A stretch of 64,000 nucleotides of DNA from Flavobacterium segetis (GTDB lineage: Bacteria > Bacteroidota > Bacteroidia > Flavobacteriales > Flavobacteriaceae). A model generated the notes under the pieces. The model was given only the letters and a program-made list of their open reading frames with translations. It was not told the DNA's origin and did not search any database. Below, piece after piece: positions 8,843-16,958 of this stretch. Location: positions 248,001 to 312,000 of the forward strand of contig NZ_FQWE01000003.1 in assembly GCF_900129575.1 (NCBI RefSeq), written 5' to 3'. Made by a program: the position numbers and the translations under genes. Numbering within the stretch: the stretch's first letter is position 1; every line of letters starts with the position of its first letter.

Positions 8843-8931
8843 AACCATTTGTTGTGCTCTGTAACTATTATTCATTAAAAGAAATATCATTGAAAAAATT
8901 TTGAGTGTGTTTTGTCATAATTTTTATTCTA
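8843..8931 (-). pseudogene. Decayed third copy of the small lipoprotein (signal-peptide end only)
   Basis: This stretch aligns with the 5' end of the neighbouring lipoprotein gene and its upstream gap (compare 9273-9361): CATTTGTTGTGCT, the TTTTGAGTGTGTTTT segment and TTTTTATTCTATTAATC all recur in order. Small indels and substitutions break the start and frame, and nothing beyond the signal peptide region survives. It marks the eroded end of a tandem array with a 430-bp unit. Confidence 0.75.
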
Positions 8932-9348
8932 TTAATCTTTTCCAATTACCCTGATACGGATCACAGTAAGGTTACCGTATTTTTCCACGTCTTCTTTTGT
9001 CCATAGAAATTCTTTATCTTTTGCTCTTTTATCAAAATCCCATTCTACAGGTTCTTTTACATATACATATAGGCCTAAGTGATTTTTCCCTATTGCTCTT
9101 CCGCTTTTAAATTCCTCCAAATCTATGAATCTAAAAGAGAAATAGGACGGAAAATCTACAGTTCCAAACGCAGTCTTTATCTCGGGTTTGATTTCGTTTA
9201 ATAAATATTTTAGTGGTTTATTTAAAAACTGTTGCTCATTTATTTTTAATTTATGAGCATCGTTAGCCGTTTGTACCATTTGTTGTGCTTTACAGCTATA
9301 GTTCATCAAAAGAAATAATATTACGAAAATTTTGAGTGTGTTTTTCAT
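8932..9348 (-). CDS. Small lipoprotein, tandem copy 1
   Basis: A 138-aa exported protein starting at MKNTLKIFVILFLL; an upstream in-frame codon at 9375 would overlap the preceding gene, so 9348 is preferred. The signal peptide ends in SCKAQQ, suggesting lipidation at that Cys, though the -3 residue is not ideal. The body, with KLKINEQQFLNKPLKYLLNEI and FSFRFID and ending FTKEDVEKYG-like then IRIRVIGKD, is nearly identical to the next gene, with differences clustered around residues 80-100. I do not recognise the family. The position downstream of a JAMM-motif lipoprotein suggests a partner or immunity-type role, which is inference. Confidence 0.75.
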   Translation of the reverse strand: MKNTLKIFVILFLLMNYSCKAQQMVQTANDAHKLKINEQQFLNKPLKYLLNEIKPEIKTAFGTVDFPSYFSFRFIDLEEFKSGRAIGKNHLGLYVYVKEPVEWDFDKRAKDKEFLWTKEDVEKYGNLTVIRIRVIGKD

Positions 9349-9361
9349 GATTTTTATTCTA

Positions 9362-9775
9362 TTAATCTTTTCCAATTACCCTGATACGGATCACAGTAAA
9401 GTTACCGTATTTTTCCACGTCTTCTTTTGTCCATAGAAATTCTTTGCCCTTTGGTCTTTTATCAAAATCCCATTCTATAGGTTCTTTTACATATACATAT
9501 AATCCCAAGGAATTATTTTCAACAGGTCTACGTCTTATTTCCTCCGAATCTATGAATCTAAAAGAGAAATAGGACGGAAAATCTAAAGTTCCAAATGCAG
9601 TCTTTATCTCGGGTTTGATTTCGTTCAATAAATATTTTAGTGGTTTATTTAAAAACTGTTGCTCATTTATTTTTAATTTATGAGCATCGTTAGGCGTTTG
9701 TACCATTTGTTGTGCTTTACAGCTGCTGTGTACTAATAAAAATAGTATTGCTAAAGTTTTAATTATATTTTTCAT
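9362..9775 (-). CDS. Small lipoprotein, tandem copy 2
   Basis: A 137-aa paralogue of the adjacent downstream gene; stop codons of the two are 430 bp apart, so the unit duplicated in tandem. Signal peptide MKNIIKTLAILFLLVHSSC, then the same KAQQMVQT start to the mature part. Differences from copy 1 concentrate in the signal peptide and in a short middle segment (SEEIRRRPVENNS against LEEFKSGRAIGKN), which may be the part that diversifies. It begins 18 bp after the stop of the JAMM-motif lipoprotein gene and is probably co-transcribed with it. Confidence 0.78.
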   Translation of the reverse strand: MKNIIKTLAILFLLVHSSCKAQQMVQTPNDAHKLKINEQQFLNKPLKYLLNEIKPEIKTAFGTLDFPSYFSFRFIDSEEIRRRPVENNSLGLYVYVKEPIEWDFDKRPKGKEFLWTKEDVEKYGNFTVIRIRVIGKD

Positions 9776-9793
9776 TTTTTTTTAGATTTATTA

Positions 9794-11086
9794 TTAGTTA
9801 CAAGGTGTTCTTGTCGTGTAGGTTTTAGAGCCATCTGAATTTGTGGTTTCTAGAGTTTTAATGGGTTTAAATTCTCCATTGCTATCTTGTTTAAGCAATG
9901 TTATACCTGCATTGTATTTATCTAAAATAAAAGCGATTGCCGCAGTCTTACCCTCGATACTAGACCCCATTGGAGTCACGAGAACCTGCAGTTGATTAAA
10001 TATAAAATCAGGAAATTCAGGGTTATATCCCGGTGAATGATCTGCGGGGTAAGCAGCCACAAAGGCTTGTGCGGCTGCCAAGTCCGTAACTACAGCAGCA
10101 TAAACCTCCCCATCAGTTGCTATAAAGCTAGTGGTAAAATTGCTATTGTTCGCGTTTAATGCTATACTAGCATATATATCTCCACCTGAAATTTGCGTAT
10201 TATTAGGATGATTATGTAAAGCGCCAAACGCTCCTGGCCATGTGGTGTTTACGGCCACGCTATTTTGTCCCCCACTGCGCATAGGGGCTTGAGTAATATT
10301 TCCGTTTACATCCTTACCAAGTGTAATACTATGCTCAATATTTGCACTGGCACTATTAATGCTGGCTTTAGCAGATAAGTAGGTTGTACTCTGAGTAGCA
10401 ATAGAAATTTCTTTGGCAGTTATACAAGGGTCAATTAAGTTAGGAACACAGCTTCCATTTTGATCTTGAATATATCCTTCCGGACAATTTCCTCCCTCAC
10501 CGCCCCCACCACCTCCATCAGGAGCTTCTTGCTCGGGTGTGCCGTTACTACCTCCTGAAGAACACTCCCACCAAGTATAAATTAATGTTCTTTCGCCTGT
10601 GTCATTATTAGTTAAAAAATAACCCCATAATTCGCAACCTGCGATTTTTGATGTTTTTAAGGCTTGCTTGCTAACTTTTTTTTCTTTATTTACTGTTAAC
10701 TTGTTATTATTATCGTAGAAATGATAAGTTTCTTTATTAAAGGTTTCTTTTTTTAAGGAAAAATATACTTTTAAATTATAATTAAATGATTGATTTGATT
10801 TATTTTCTGTAACTGCAATAAAAGGGAATATATATTTCTCTGTTTTACCGTTTTTGACGACTTTTATTGAAAGCGAACCTTTTGAAAATAAAGGAACATA
10901 TAATGTGTCATTATTAAAGTTACCATTATCCCATTTTAATTCTCCTACAAAATATAAATTTTGTTTTATTTTTATAGGATTATTGTTAAAAAAATCCCTT
11001 GCATCCTCTATATTGAAATTGTTGACACTGTTTTCAATATTTAAGACTTCCTCTTCTTGACAATTACTTAGCGAAAATACTAACAA
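9794..11086 (-). CDS. Lipoprotein with C-terminal JAMM/JAB-like metalloprotease motif; start gated by G8 tract
   Basis: An open frame of at least 430 aa. Hydrophobic residues lead to a lipobox (LSNC); an N-terminal beta-rich region is followed by a Gly-rich linker (residues 190-200), a short CPEGYIQDQNGSCV module and a C-terminal domain with HNHPNNTQISGGD at 291-303. HxHP followed by S-x-x-D is the JAMM metal-binding pattern (one residue shorter than RadC), with E251 as a candidate catalytic Glu. There is no in-frame ATG: 11086 is a TTG inside the signal peptide. The only plausible ATG (11183) is one base out of frame, separated by a run of eight G (see 11160-11183). Lipidated surface or toxin-like enzyme is inference; the function is unknown. 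Confidence 0.7.
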   Translation of the reverse strand: MLVFSLSNCQEEEVLNIENSVNNFNIEDARDFFNNNPIKIKQNLYFVGELKWDNGNFNNDTLYVPLFSKGSLSIKVVKNGKTEKYIFPFIAVTENKSNQSFNYNLKVYFSLKKETFNKETYHFYDNNNKLTVNKEKKVSKQALKTSKIAGCELWGYFLTNNDTGERTLIYTWWECSSGGSNGTPEQEAPDGGGGGGEGGNCPEGYIQDQNGSCVPNLIDPCITAKEISIATQSTTYLSAKASINSASANIEHSITLGKDVNGNITQAPMRSGGQNSVAVNTTWPGAFGALHNHPNNTQISGGDIYASIALNANNSNFTTSFIATDGEVYAAVVTDLAAAQAFVAAYPADHSPGYNPEFPDFIFNQLQVLVTPMGSSIEGKTAAIAFILDKYNAGITLLKQDSNGEFKPIKTLETTNSDGSKTYTTRTPCN

Positions 11087-11159
11087 AAATAATATTGAAA
11101 TTTTTAAAATAGAACTTCGAAATTTTAGGAATTCAAAATTAGGGAAATTTCTTAAAAAT

Positions 11160-11183
11160 GGGGGGGGATAATTTTTTTATCAT
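11160..11183 (-). promoter_or_regulatory. G8 homopolymer between ATG and the JAMM-lipoprotein frame (candidate phase switch)
   Basis: Read on the minus strand, ATG at 11183 opens MIKKLSPP and then runs through eight C (G8 at 11160-11167 on the plus strand) into a stop 15 codons from the start. Removing one base (or adding two) joins this ATG in frame to a 29-residue leader, a hydrophobic signal segment and the lipobox of the downstream gene. This is the layout of a slipped-strand contingency locus, or else a homopolymer sequencing error. Confidence 0.6.
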
Positions 11184-11292
11184 TATTGGTTTGATTACTG
11201 GTTAATAATTATTGTGTAATTTTTTAACTAAAGTACTACAATTTATTTAAAGCAAGTTTTATTTTAGTCTTAAAAATAGAGACAATACACCA

Positions 11293-11430
11293 CAACCTGA
11301 CTTCCGTCAAAAAATAGCTGACAGCTGGCCCGCTAGTATCAATGATGCTGAGGCTAGAAAAGATTGGAACTGGAAACATAAATTTGATTTAGAAACAATG
11401 ATCGCGGATATGCTGGAGCATTTAAGATAA
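11293..11430 (+). pseudogene. Duplicate 3' end of tdh (46 codons including stop)
   Basis: Gap-free copy of the tdh terminal 138 bp (8576-8713); by hand I count 120 of 138 bases and 36 of 45 residues identical. Changes are mostly synonymous or conservative (for example KHKFDLETM against EHKYDLESM) and the stop is intact, so the copy diverged while functional and not by decay in place. It has its own terminator. It marks the far boundary of an inserted or recombined segment. Confidence 0.9.
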
Positions 11431-11445
11431 TTATCGTTTATAGAT

Positions 11446-11480
11446 AAAAAGGTCGCAAAAACATTTTTGCGACCTTTTTT
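11446..11480 (+). terminator. Terminator following the duplicate tdh end
   Basis: Stem AAAAAGGTCGCAAAAA paired with TTTTTGCGACCTTTTT. Same architecture as the tdh terminator at 8729-8766 but a different core. It probably also serves the convergent gene ending at 11484. Confidence 0.85.
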
Positions 11481-11483
11481 AAT

Positions 11484-11885
11484 TTACACTTGAACTCCAG
11501 CCTTACTTAATATTTTTTTAAGTTTACTAAAATCAACATCTGTTTTGACCTCGATTAAGTCCCGAGTCTTTCCATTGCTTAATTCTAAAAAGTATTTTTT
11601 ACGTCCTAAAAAAATTCTCTGCCCGATTCCCTTTATTTTGTCATTTTGTATTTTTTCTGAGGTTGTTTTTTTGTAAAAGAACTTATAAAGAACAATGATA
11701 GAAATGGCTCCTAGAAATATCCAAATTAACTTTGCAAATCCAAAATTCACAGTACTTAAATCATATAAATTTAAAATGGAGTTCCCTAAGTTTAAAAACA
11801 TTAAAAACTTAATCAGAAAAACATAGCTCTTGAGCCCATCTTTAATTTCTACAGTTTTTTCTGATTCATTATAAGTGATATTCAT
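11484..11885 (-). CDS. Hypothetical two-helix membrane protein
   Basis: A 133-aa protein: a short cytosolic start (MNITYNESEKTVEI), two predicted membrane segments (about residues 20-42 and 50-70) and a basic soluble C-terminal part with KIKGIGQRIFLGRKKYFLELSNG. The last part resembles the PH-like beta strands of small bacterial membrane proteins, but I cannot name a family. It converges on the terminator at 11446-11480. Confidence 0.65.
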   Translation of the reverse strand: MNITYNESEKTVEIKDGLKSYVFLIKFLMFLNLGNSILNLYDLSTVNFGFAKLIWIFLGAISIIVLYKFFYKKTTSEKIQNDKIKGIGQRIFLGRKKYFLELSNGKTRDLIEVKTDVDFSKLKKILSKAGVQV

Positions 11886-11917
11886 AATTATTTCATTGAA
11901 ATTTGCACAGCAATTTA

Positions 11918-13783
11918 TTATTTATAAACATTATTCTCCTGTTTTACATCAGCCATTAAACCGCTTGGGTCAATAGTGATTTTCTTAATAGCACTTTTAG
12001 GTTTTGCAATTGAAAATTCTTTGGTAGGAAATGCCCAAGCCCAGTCAGACAAAACTGTTCTTTTTATAGCTGGATTAGGATTTTCTTTTTCAAAACTCAT
12101 CATTCGCAACGGAATATAAAAACTTTCCATTGTTCCATCAGTATATTCCACTAATAAATCTATTGGCATTGGCATTCTACCTATTCTTTCTAAAGTTACT
12201 GTTGTTTGATTTGCATTCTCTTTAACTTCTTTAATACCATAATCGATAGTGTTAGTGGTTTGCGTCCAATCTGTTAAATACCAATCTAAATTAGCGCCAG
12301 AAACTCTTTCGGCAGATCTTTTAATATCATTTGGTGTAGGATGCTTGAACTGAAAGTCTTTGTAATATTTTTTCAAGGTCTTTAATAAATTTTCTTTTCC
12401 TATTAAGTAAATTAATTGTGTTAGAAAAAGTTCGCCTTTGCTATAGGATGTAATACTGTACACTCTATTTTCATCAAATCGATCCGCGTGCGTGGCTTGA
12501 GGCAATTCTTTTCCTGAATTTACCATCGCAAAATAACCTTTATAAGCTCCAGTAAATGGATTTTCCAGTTTTTTATCTGCTATTTCATTTGAGCCATAAT
12601 CATCAAGAAAAGAGGTGAACCCTTCATCCATCCAGCCGTGTTTTGATTCATTTGAAGCTAATACATGCTGGAACCAGGAATGCGCCATTTCGTGAGCAGT
12701 TACTCCCACTAATCCATCAAAACTTCCTTGACCTAAGATTAAAGTACACATCGCATATTCCATTCCGCCATCGCCACCTTGAATTACGGAATATTGCTTA
12801 TACGGATAATCACCAACTGTTTTGTTATAAATTTTCATTAACTCTACCGTTTTCGGTTGTAAGTTTTTCCAGTTTTGAATAAACTTTGGATTGTTTTTAT
12901 ACAAGAAATGCAAGTCAACGTCATTAGGTCCTTTTACAACATCATGGATGTACTCTTTGTCAGCTGCCCAAGTAAAATCATGTACCATGGGCGCGTTAAA
13001 ATGCCAAGTCAAGGTTTTCGTTTTCTTTGGAATTTTTACAACAACACCTGCATCCTGATAGCCATGTCCTATTTCATTTTTATTTTGTAAATAACCGGTT
13101 CCTCCTATGACATACTCTTTATCAATGGTAATTTTTACATCAAAATTTCCCCAAACTCCATGAAACTCTCTAGCAATGTAGGGATCAGCGTGCCAACCTT
13201 CAAAATCAAATTCGGCTATTTTAGGATACCACTGTGCCATTGATAAGGCCACTCCTTCAGCATTATTTCGACCTGAACGTCGAATTTGAACTGGAACCTG
13301 ACCGTCGAAATCTAAAGTTAAAGTTGTTTTTGAATTGGGCAAAATTGGCTTAGGCAAAGTGACTTCTAGAATAGTTCCTACCGTCTTTGTCATAGCGGCA
13401 ACACCATCTTGCATAAAATTAGAAACTCGTAAATAACCAATTTCGTTTGGTTTCAAATTTTTAATTCGGCTTTCTTTAACTTCTTGGTTTCCCACTTTCA
13501 CCTTAGTGACCATTCGAGCATCTGGATCTTTAATATTTTGAATTCTAACATCCATTTCGCTTCCCGGTTGAAAAGCATTGTTAAACAAATGATAATACAC
13601 TTTTCTAAGAGTATCTTGAGAATTATTGGTGTAAACCAAATCCTGTTTCCCTTTATATTGATAATTTTTCGCATCCATGGTTACGTTCATTTTGTAATCC
13701 ACGTGTTGCTGCCAATAGGTGCTATTTTGAGCTAATAAGCTACCAAAACTTAAAAAAATAGAGAGTGCTACTAATTTTTTCAT
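11918..13783 (-). CDS. M1-family zinc metallopeptidase, secreted
   Basis: A 621-aa protein starting at MKKLVALSIF; the codon at 13813 is less likely because it would put ten polar residues before the signal peptide. Mature N-terminal beta domain, then the gluzincin catalytic site: HEMAHSW at about 364-370, with the third zinc ligand Glu 19 residues after the second His in WMDEGFTSF, and a GGMEYAM motif in the place of the GxMEN exopeptidase loop. These are the M1 aminopeptidase hallmarks. It lies 62 bp downstream of the S8 peptidase gene on the same strand, suggesting a two-gene unit of secreted peptidases. The substrate is not predictable. Confidence 0.93.
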   Translation of the reverse strand: MKKLVALSIFLSFGSLLAQNSTYWQQHVDYKMNVTMDAKNYQYKGKQDLVYTNNSQDTLRKVYYHLFNNAFQPGSEMDVRIQNIKDPDARMVTKVKVGNQEVKESRIKNLKPNEIGYLRVSNFMQDGVAAMTKTVGTILEVTLPKPILPNSKTTLTLDFDGQVPVQIRRSGRNNAEGVALSMAQWYPKIAEFDFEGWHADPYIAREFHGVWGNFDVKITIDKEYVIGGTGYLQNKNEIGHGYQDAGVVVKIPKKTKTLTWHFNAPMVHDFTWAADKEYIHDVVKGPNDVDLHFLYKNNPKFIQNWKNLQPKTVELMKIYNKTVGDYPYKQYSVIQGGDGGMEYAMCTLILGQGSFDGLVGVTAHEMAHSWFQHVLASNESKHGWMDEGFTSFLDDYGSNEIADKKLENPFTGAYKGYFAMVNSGKELPQATHADRFDENRVYSITSYSKGELFLTQLIYLIGKENLLKTLKKYYKDFQFKHPTPNDIKRSAERVSGANLDWYLTDWTQTTNTIDYGIKEVKENANQTTVTLERIGRMPMPIDLLVEYTDGTMESFYIPLRMMSFEKENPNPAIKRTVLSDWAWAFPTKEFSIAKPKSAIKKITIDPSGLMADVKQENNVYK

Positions 13784-13845
13784 CTTTAAATTAAAATAAA
13801 AATGGAAGGACAATTTGCCCTTCCATTGAGTGAATTTATATGTTT

Positions 13846-15471
13846 TTATTTCTTAGACATTTTTTCTGCCATGATTAATGCATTGTAAGCATTTACTATT
13901 TTTCCTGATTTCGACAAGGTTGTAAATGAACGGGTATCAGTTGCTTTTCCCCCCACTACAACATCTGCTGTAATAGCCACACCAGATTCCATTAAAATAT
14001 TCTTAACCTGCTTTGCAGATAATTTTGGATAATACGATCGAATCAAAGCGGCAACTCCTGCAACATTGGGAGCAGCCATTGATGTACCTGCTAAAAACTG
14101 ATAAGAATTATTTGGAGTTGTAGCATATATTTGTACTCCAGGTGCAAAGACATCAACATTTATTATTCCAATATTTGAAAAACGAGCAACTACTTTGTCA
14201 CCGTACTCAAAATTTAAAGCACCAATGGTGATAACATTGCCGGCGTATTCTGTTTTTTTATCATCAGAATCTGTTGGGAAATTATCAGCATAATCAATGT
14301 CTTTTGCATCATTTCCTGCTGCATGCACAAATAATACATCGTTTTTTTCTGCATATTTTATAGCATCATAGACCCATTGTTTGTGTGGCGAAAAACTTTT
14401 TCCAAAACTTCCATTAATTACTTTAGCACCATTATCAACCGCATAGCGAATTCCTAAAGCAATATCTTTGTCATACTCATCACCATCTGGTACCGCACGT
14501 ACCGTAAGGATTTGTACATTATTAGCTACACCATCCCCACCTAAGCTGTTATTTCTAGTTTGAGCAACAATTCCAGCAACATGAGTCCCATGAAGAATTT
14601 CATTCTTGTCTGGTCCCATAACATTATTGTTTCCGTACTTAGTATCAGTAATGTCGTTTGGATTATCACCTAACACTTTACGATAATCCGTTTTTAAATT
14701 TTCTCCACTTGATAATGCAGCAAAACCGGTTAAATCTTTTTCAATTGCTTCTTTTAATCCTTCAACAGGCAATCCATAAGAAAGCATTTGTTGCATGGTC
14801 ATTTTACTTTTTTGAATATCAGCTTCTGTTGAAGTAATCGCTTTTAAATCTTCAATAGTATAAATTGGTTTACCAAGATGTTTTACTAAAGCTCCATCAG
14901 CATCTTTAATTGCAACTAGCATTTGCTCTAAACGTGATTTTCCAACATTTGCCTCAGCAACTTTTTTATCATTCAAAACTTTTGCCGCTTGGTATGTGGC
15001 ATCATCTGTTAAAGTTTTATCTTTAATAATTCTCTCATATTCTAAATTTTCTTTAGTGATATCTCCAAGAAAATTCCATCCATGAATATCATCGATGTAT
15101 CCGTTTTTATCATCGTCAATACCGTTCCCTGCTATCTCCTTTACATTGGTCCAAAGTACATTTTTTAAATCTTCATGCTCAATATCTACTCCTGAATCAA
15201 CAATTCCTACGATAACGGGAACACCAATCTTACCTTTGAGTAATTCAGCATACGCTCGATCAACACTCATACCTGGAATAGTATCAGTAACAATATCTAG
15301 GTGACTCCAGCGTTTTAAATCACTTTCAGTTATCGCTGCTTTCTTTTTAACATTTAAAGGAGCAGTTATAGCAGTTAATCCTGTAGTATTAATAACTTGT
15401 TTTGTAGTACCACAACCTGCTAAAACTAATAAAGCAAAAGCAGATATGTAAATGGGTTTAATGGTATTCAT
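13846..15471 (-). CDS. Subtilisin-like S8 serine peptidase lipoprotein
   Basis: A 541-aa protein with a lipoprotein signal peptide (LVLAGC, Cys at 20). The catalytic triad is visible: Asp92 in VDSGVDIEHEDL, His297 in LHGTHVAG and Ser464 in GTSMAAPNVAG. About 200 residues separate Asp and His, more than in classical subtilisins, forming a helical insertion around residues 145-285 (DKKVAEANVGKSRLEQ...). The last 40 residues contain a short ALIMAEKMSKK tail and no sorting domain. It is followed by the M1 peptidase gene. Likely cell-envelope protein degradation. Confidence 0.93.
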   Translation of the reverse strand: MNTIKPIYISAFALLVLAGCGTTKQVINTTGLTAITAPLNVKKKAAITESDLKRWSHLDIVTDTIPGMSVDRAYAELLKGKIGVPVIVGIVDSGVDIEHEDLKNVLWTNVKEIAGNGIDDDKNGYIDDIHGWNFLGDITKENLEYERIIKDKTLTDDATYQAAKVLNDKKVAEANVGKSRLEQMLVAIKDADGALVKHLGKPIYTIEDLKAITSTEADIQKSKMTMQQMLSYGLPVEGLKEAIEKDLTGFAALSSGENLKTDYRKVLGDNPNDITDTKYGNNNVMGPDKNEILHGTHVAGIVAQTRNNSLGGDGVANNVQILTVRAVPDGDEYDKDIALGIRYAVDNGAKVINGSFGKSFSPHKQWVYDAIKYAEKNDVLFVHAAGNDAKDIDYADNFPTDSDDKKTEYAGNVITIGALNFEYGDKVVARFSNIGIINVDVFAPGVQIYATTPNNSYQFLAGTSMAAPNVAGVAALIRSYYPKLSAKQVKNILMESGVAITADVVVGGKATDTRSFTTLSKSGKIVNAYNALIMAEKMSKK

Positions 15472-15544
15472 TTAATTTATGTTAAGTTGTTGAAATATTG
15501 GTCTAAAATAAATTTTTTTGTTACAATGGCAAGTGTTGTTAACA

Positions 15545-16405
15545 CTACATTAAGACTTCATTACAAGTAAAAACATCTTTCAATCGCACTCCTTTTTCTG
15601 TTTTTTCTACAGTAATAATTTCGTTGTGGGCATCATGTTCTAAAAACAAATAATAGTTATTATCTGCGGCAGCATTCATAAATTTTTGTTTTTCAGGCAT
15701 CGTTAATAACGGCCTTGTATCATAACCCATTACATAAGGAATAGGAATATGTCCCGCTGTTGCCAATAAATCAGCACAGAATACGATTGTTTTATCTTTA
15801 TAAAGAATGTGCGGAATCATTTGCTTTTCAGTATGACCATCTGCAAAGAAAACTCCAAAGCCAAGCTCCGTTTTAGTTAGAAAATCTCCTTCTGGAGTTT
15901 CAATAAAATGCAATTGACCACTTTCTTGCATCGGTAGCATATTTTCTGATAGGAAGGATGCTTTCTCTCTCGGATTAGGTTTTGTTGCCCATTCCCAGTG
16001 GTTTTCATTACTCCAAAATTTTGCATTTTTAAACGCAGGTTCATAACCCGTCTTATTAGCATTCCATTGAACACTACCTCCACAATGATCAAAATGTAAA
16101 TGTGTCATAAAAACATCAGTAACATCATCCCGATGAAAACCATATTTCGCTAATGAATTATCCATTGAATGTGTTCCCCAAAGTGAATAATATCCATAGA
16201 ATTTTTCTGATTGCTTATTTCCCATTCCAGTATCAATTAATATCAATTTATTACCATCTTCAATGAGTAAACATCGCGCGGCTATATCAATTAAATTATT
16301 AGCATCGGCTGGGTTGGTTTTATTCCAAATAGTTTTTGGCACCACACCAAACATTGCTCCACCATCTAATTTAAAGTTTCCAGTTTCAATAGGATATAAT
16401 TTCAT
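15545..16405 (-). CDS. MBL-fold metallo-hydrolase
   Basis: A 286-aa cytosolic protein with the metallo-beta-lactamase motif THLHFDHCGG (His102, His104, Asp106, His107), an upstream LILIDTGMG strand and a downstream His in FFADGHTEKQ. The arrangement resembles lactonase-like or quorum-quenching members, but the substrate cannot be deduced. Monocistronic between the S8 peptidase and the divergent suf region. Confidence 0.88.
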   Translation of the reverse strand: MKLYPIETGNFKLDGGAMFGVVPKTIWNKTNPADANNLIDIAARCLLIEDGNKLILIDTGMGNKQSEKFYGYYSLWGTHSMDNSLAKYGFHRDDVTDVFMTHLHFDHCGGSVQWNANKTGYEPAFKNAKFWSNENHWEWATKPNPREKASFLSENMLPMQESGQLHFIETPEGDFLTKTELGFGVFFADGHTEKQMIPHILYKDKTIVFCADLLATAGHIPIPYVMGYDTRPLLTMPEKQKFMNAAADNNYYLFLEHDAHNEIITVEKTEKGVRLKDVFTCNEVLM

Positions 16406-16511
16406 GTCTTTTGTTTATTTCTAATAAATTCAAAGTTATGGAATTCAAATGCTTTTCTTGATTACAAATAGCTTTTTTCTATTTGATAATTAGTTATTAA
16501 AATGTTATCAT

Positions 16512-16543
16512 TTGTTGAAAAAGATTTTTAAATAGTATCTTTG
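16512..16543 (+). promoter_or_regulatory. Promoter of the suf region (TTG, 18 bp, TATCTTTG)
   Basis: TTG triplets at 16512-16517 and TATCTTTG at 16536-16543 match the Bacteroidota sigma factor consensus. It is 30 bp before the first suf gene. Confidence 0.65.
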
Positions 16544-16573
16544 TCCTTAATTTAGACAAAATCAATATAAGCT

Positions 16574-16903
16574 ATGATTAAAGTTTCTGACACTGCAAGA
16601 AAGAAAATCATCGATCTAATGAAAGATGATGGATTTGATGCTGCAAAAGACTACGTAAGAGTTGGTGTAAAAAGCGGCGGATGTTCTGGATTATCTTACG
16701 ATTTAAAATTTGATAAAGCCAAGAACGAAGAAGATAAAATATTCATTGATAACGATATAACTATTGCGGTAGAAAAAAAATCTTTTCTTTACCTAGCAGG
16801 AACAATACTGGAATTTTCAGGAGGAATAAATGGAAAAGGATTCGTTTTTAATAATCCAAATGCCAACAGAACTTGTGGTTGCGGCGAGAGCTTTTCGCTC
16901 TAA
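16574..16903 (+). CDS. A-type Fe-S carrier (HesB/IscA/SufA family)
   Basis: A 109-aa protein with the three conserved cysteines of A-type carriers: Cys37 in GGCSGL and Cys101/Cys103 in TCGCGESF. These proteins receive Fe-S clusters from the scaffold and hand them to apo-proteins. It is the first gene of the suf region, 55 bp before sufB and preceded by a clear promoter. SufA, ErpA and IscA cannot be told apart from sequence alone; position favours SufA. Confidence 0.93.
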   Translation: MIKVSDTARKKIIDLMKDDGFDAAKDYVRVGVKSGGCSGLSYDLKFDKAKNEEDKIFIDNDITIAVEKKSFLYLAGTILEFSGGINGKGFVFNNPNANRTCGCGESFSL

Positions 16904-16958
16904 TTCATAACATCTTTTAAGAAATACAAATTCTTAAATAGTTAACTAAAAAAATAAT

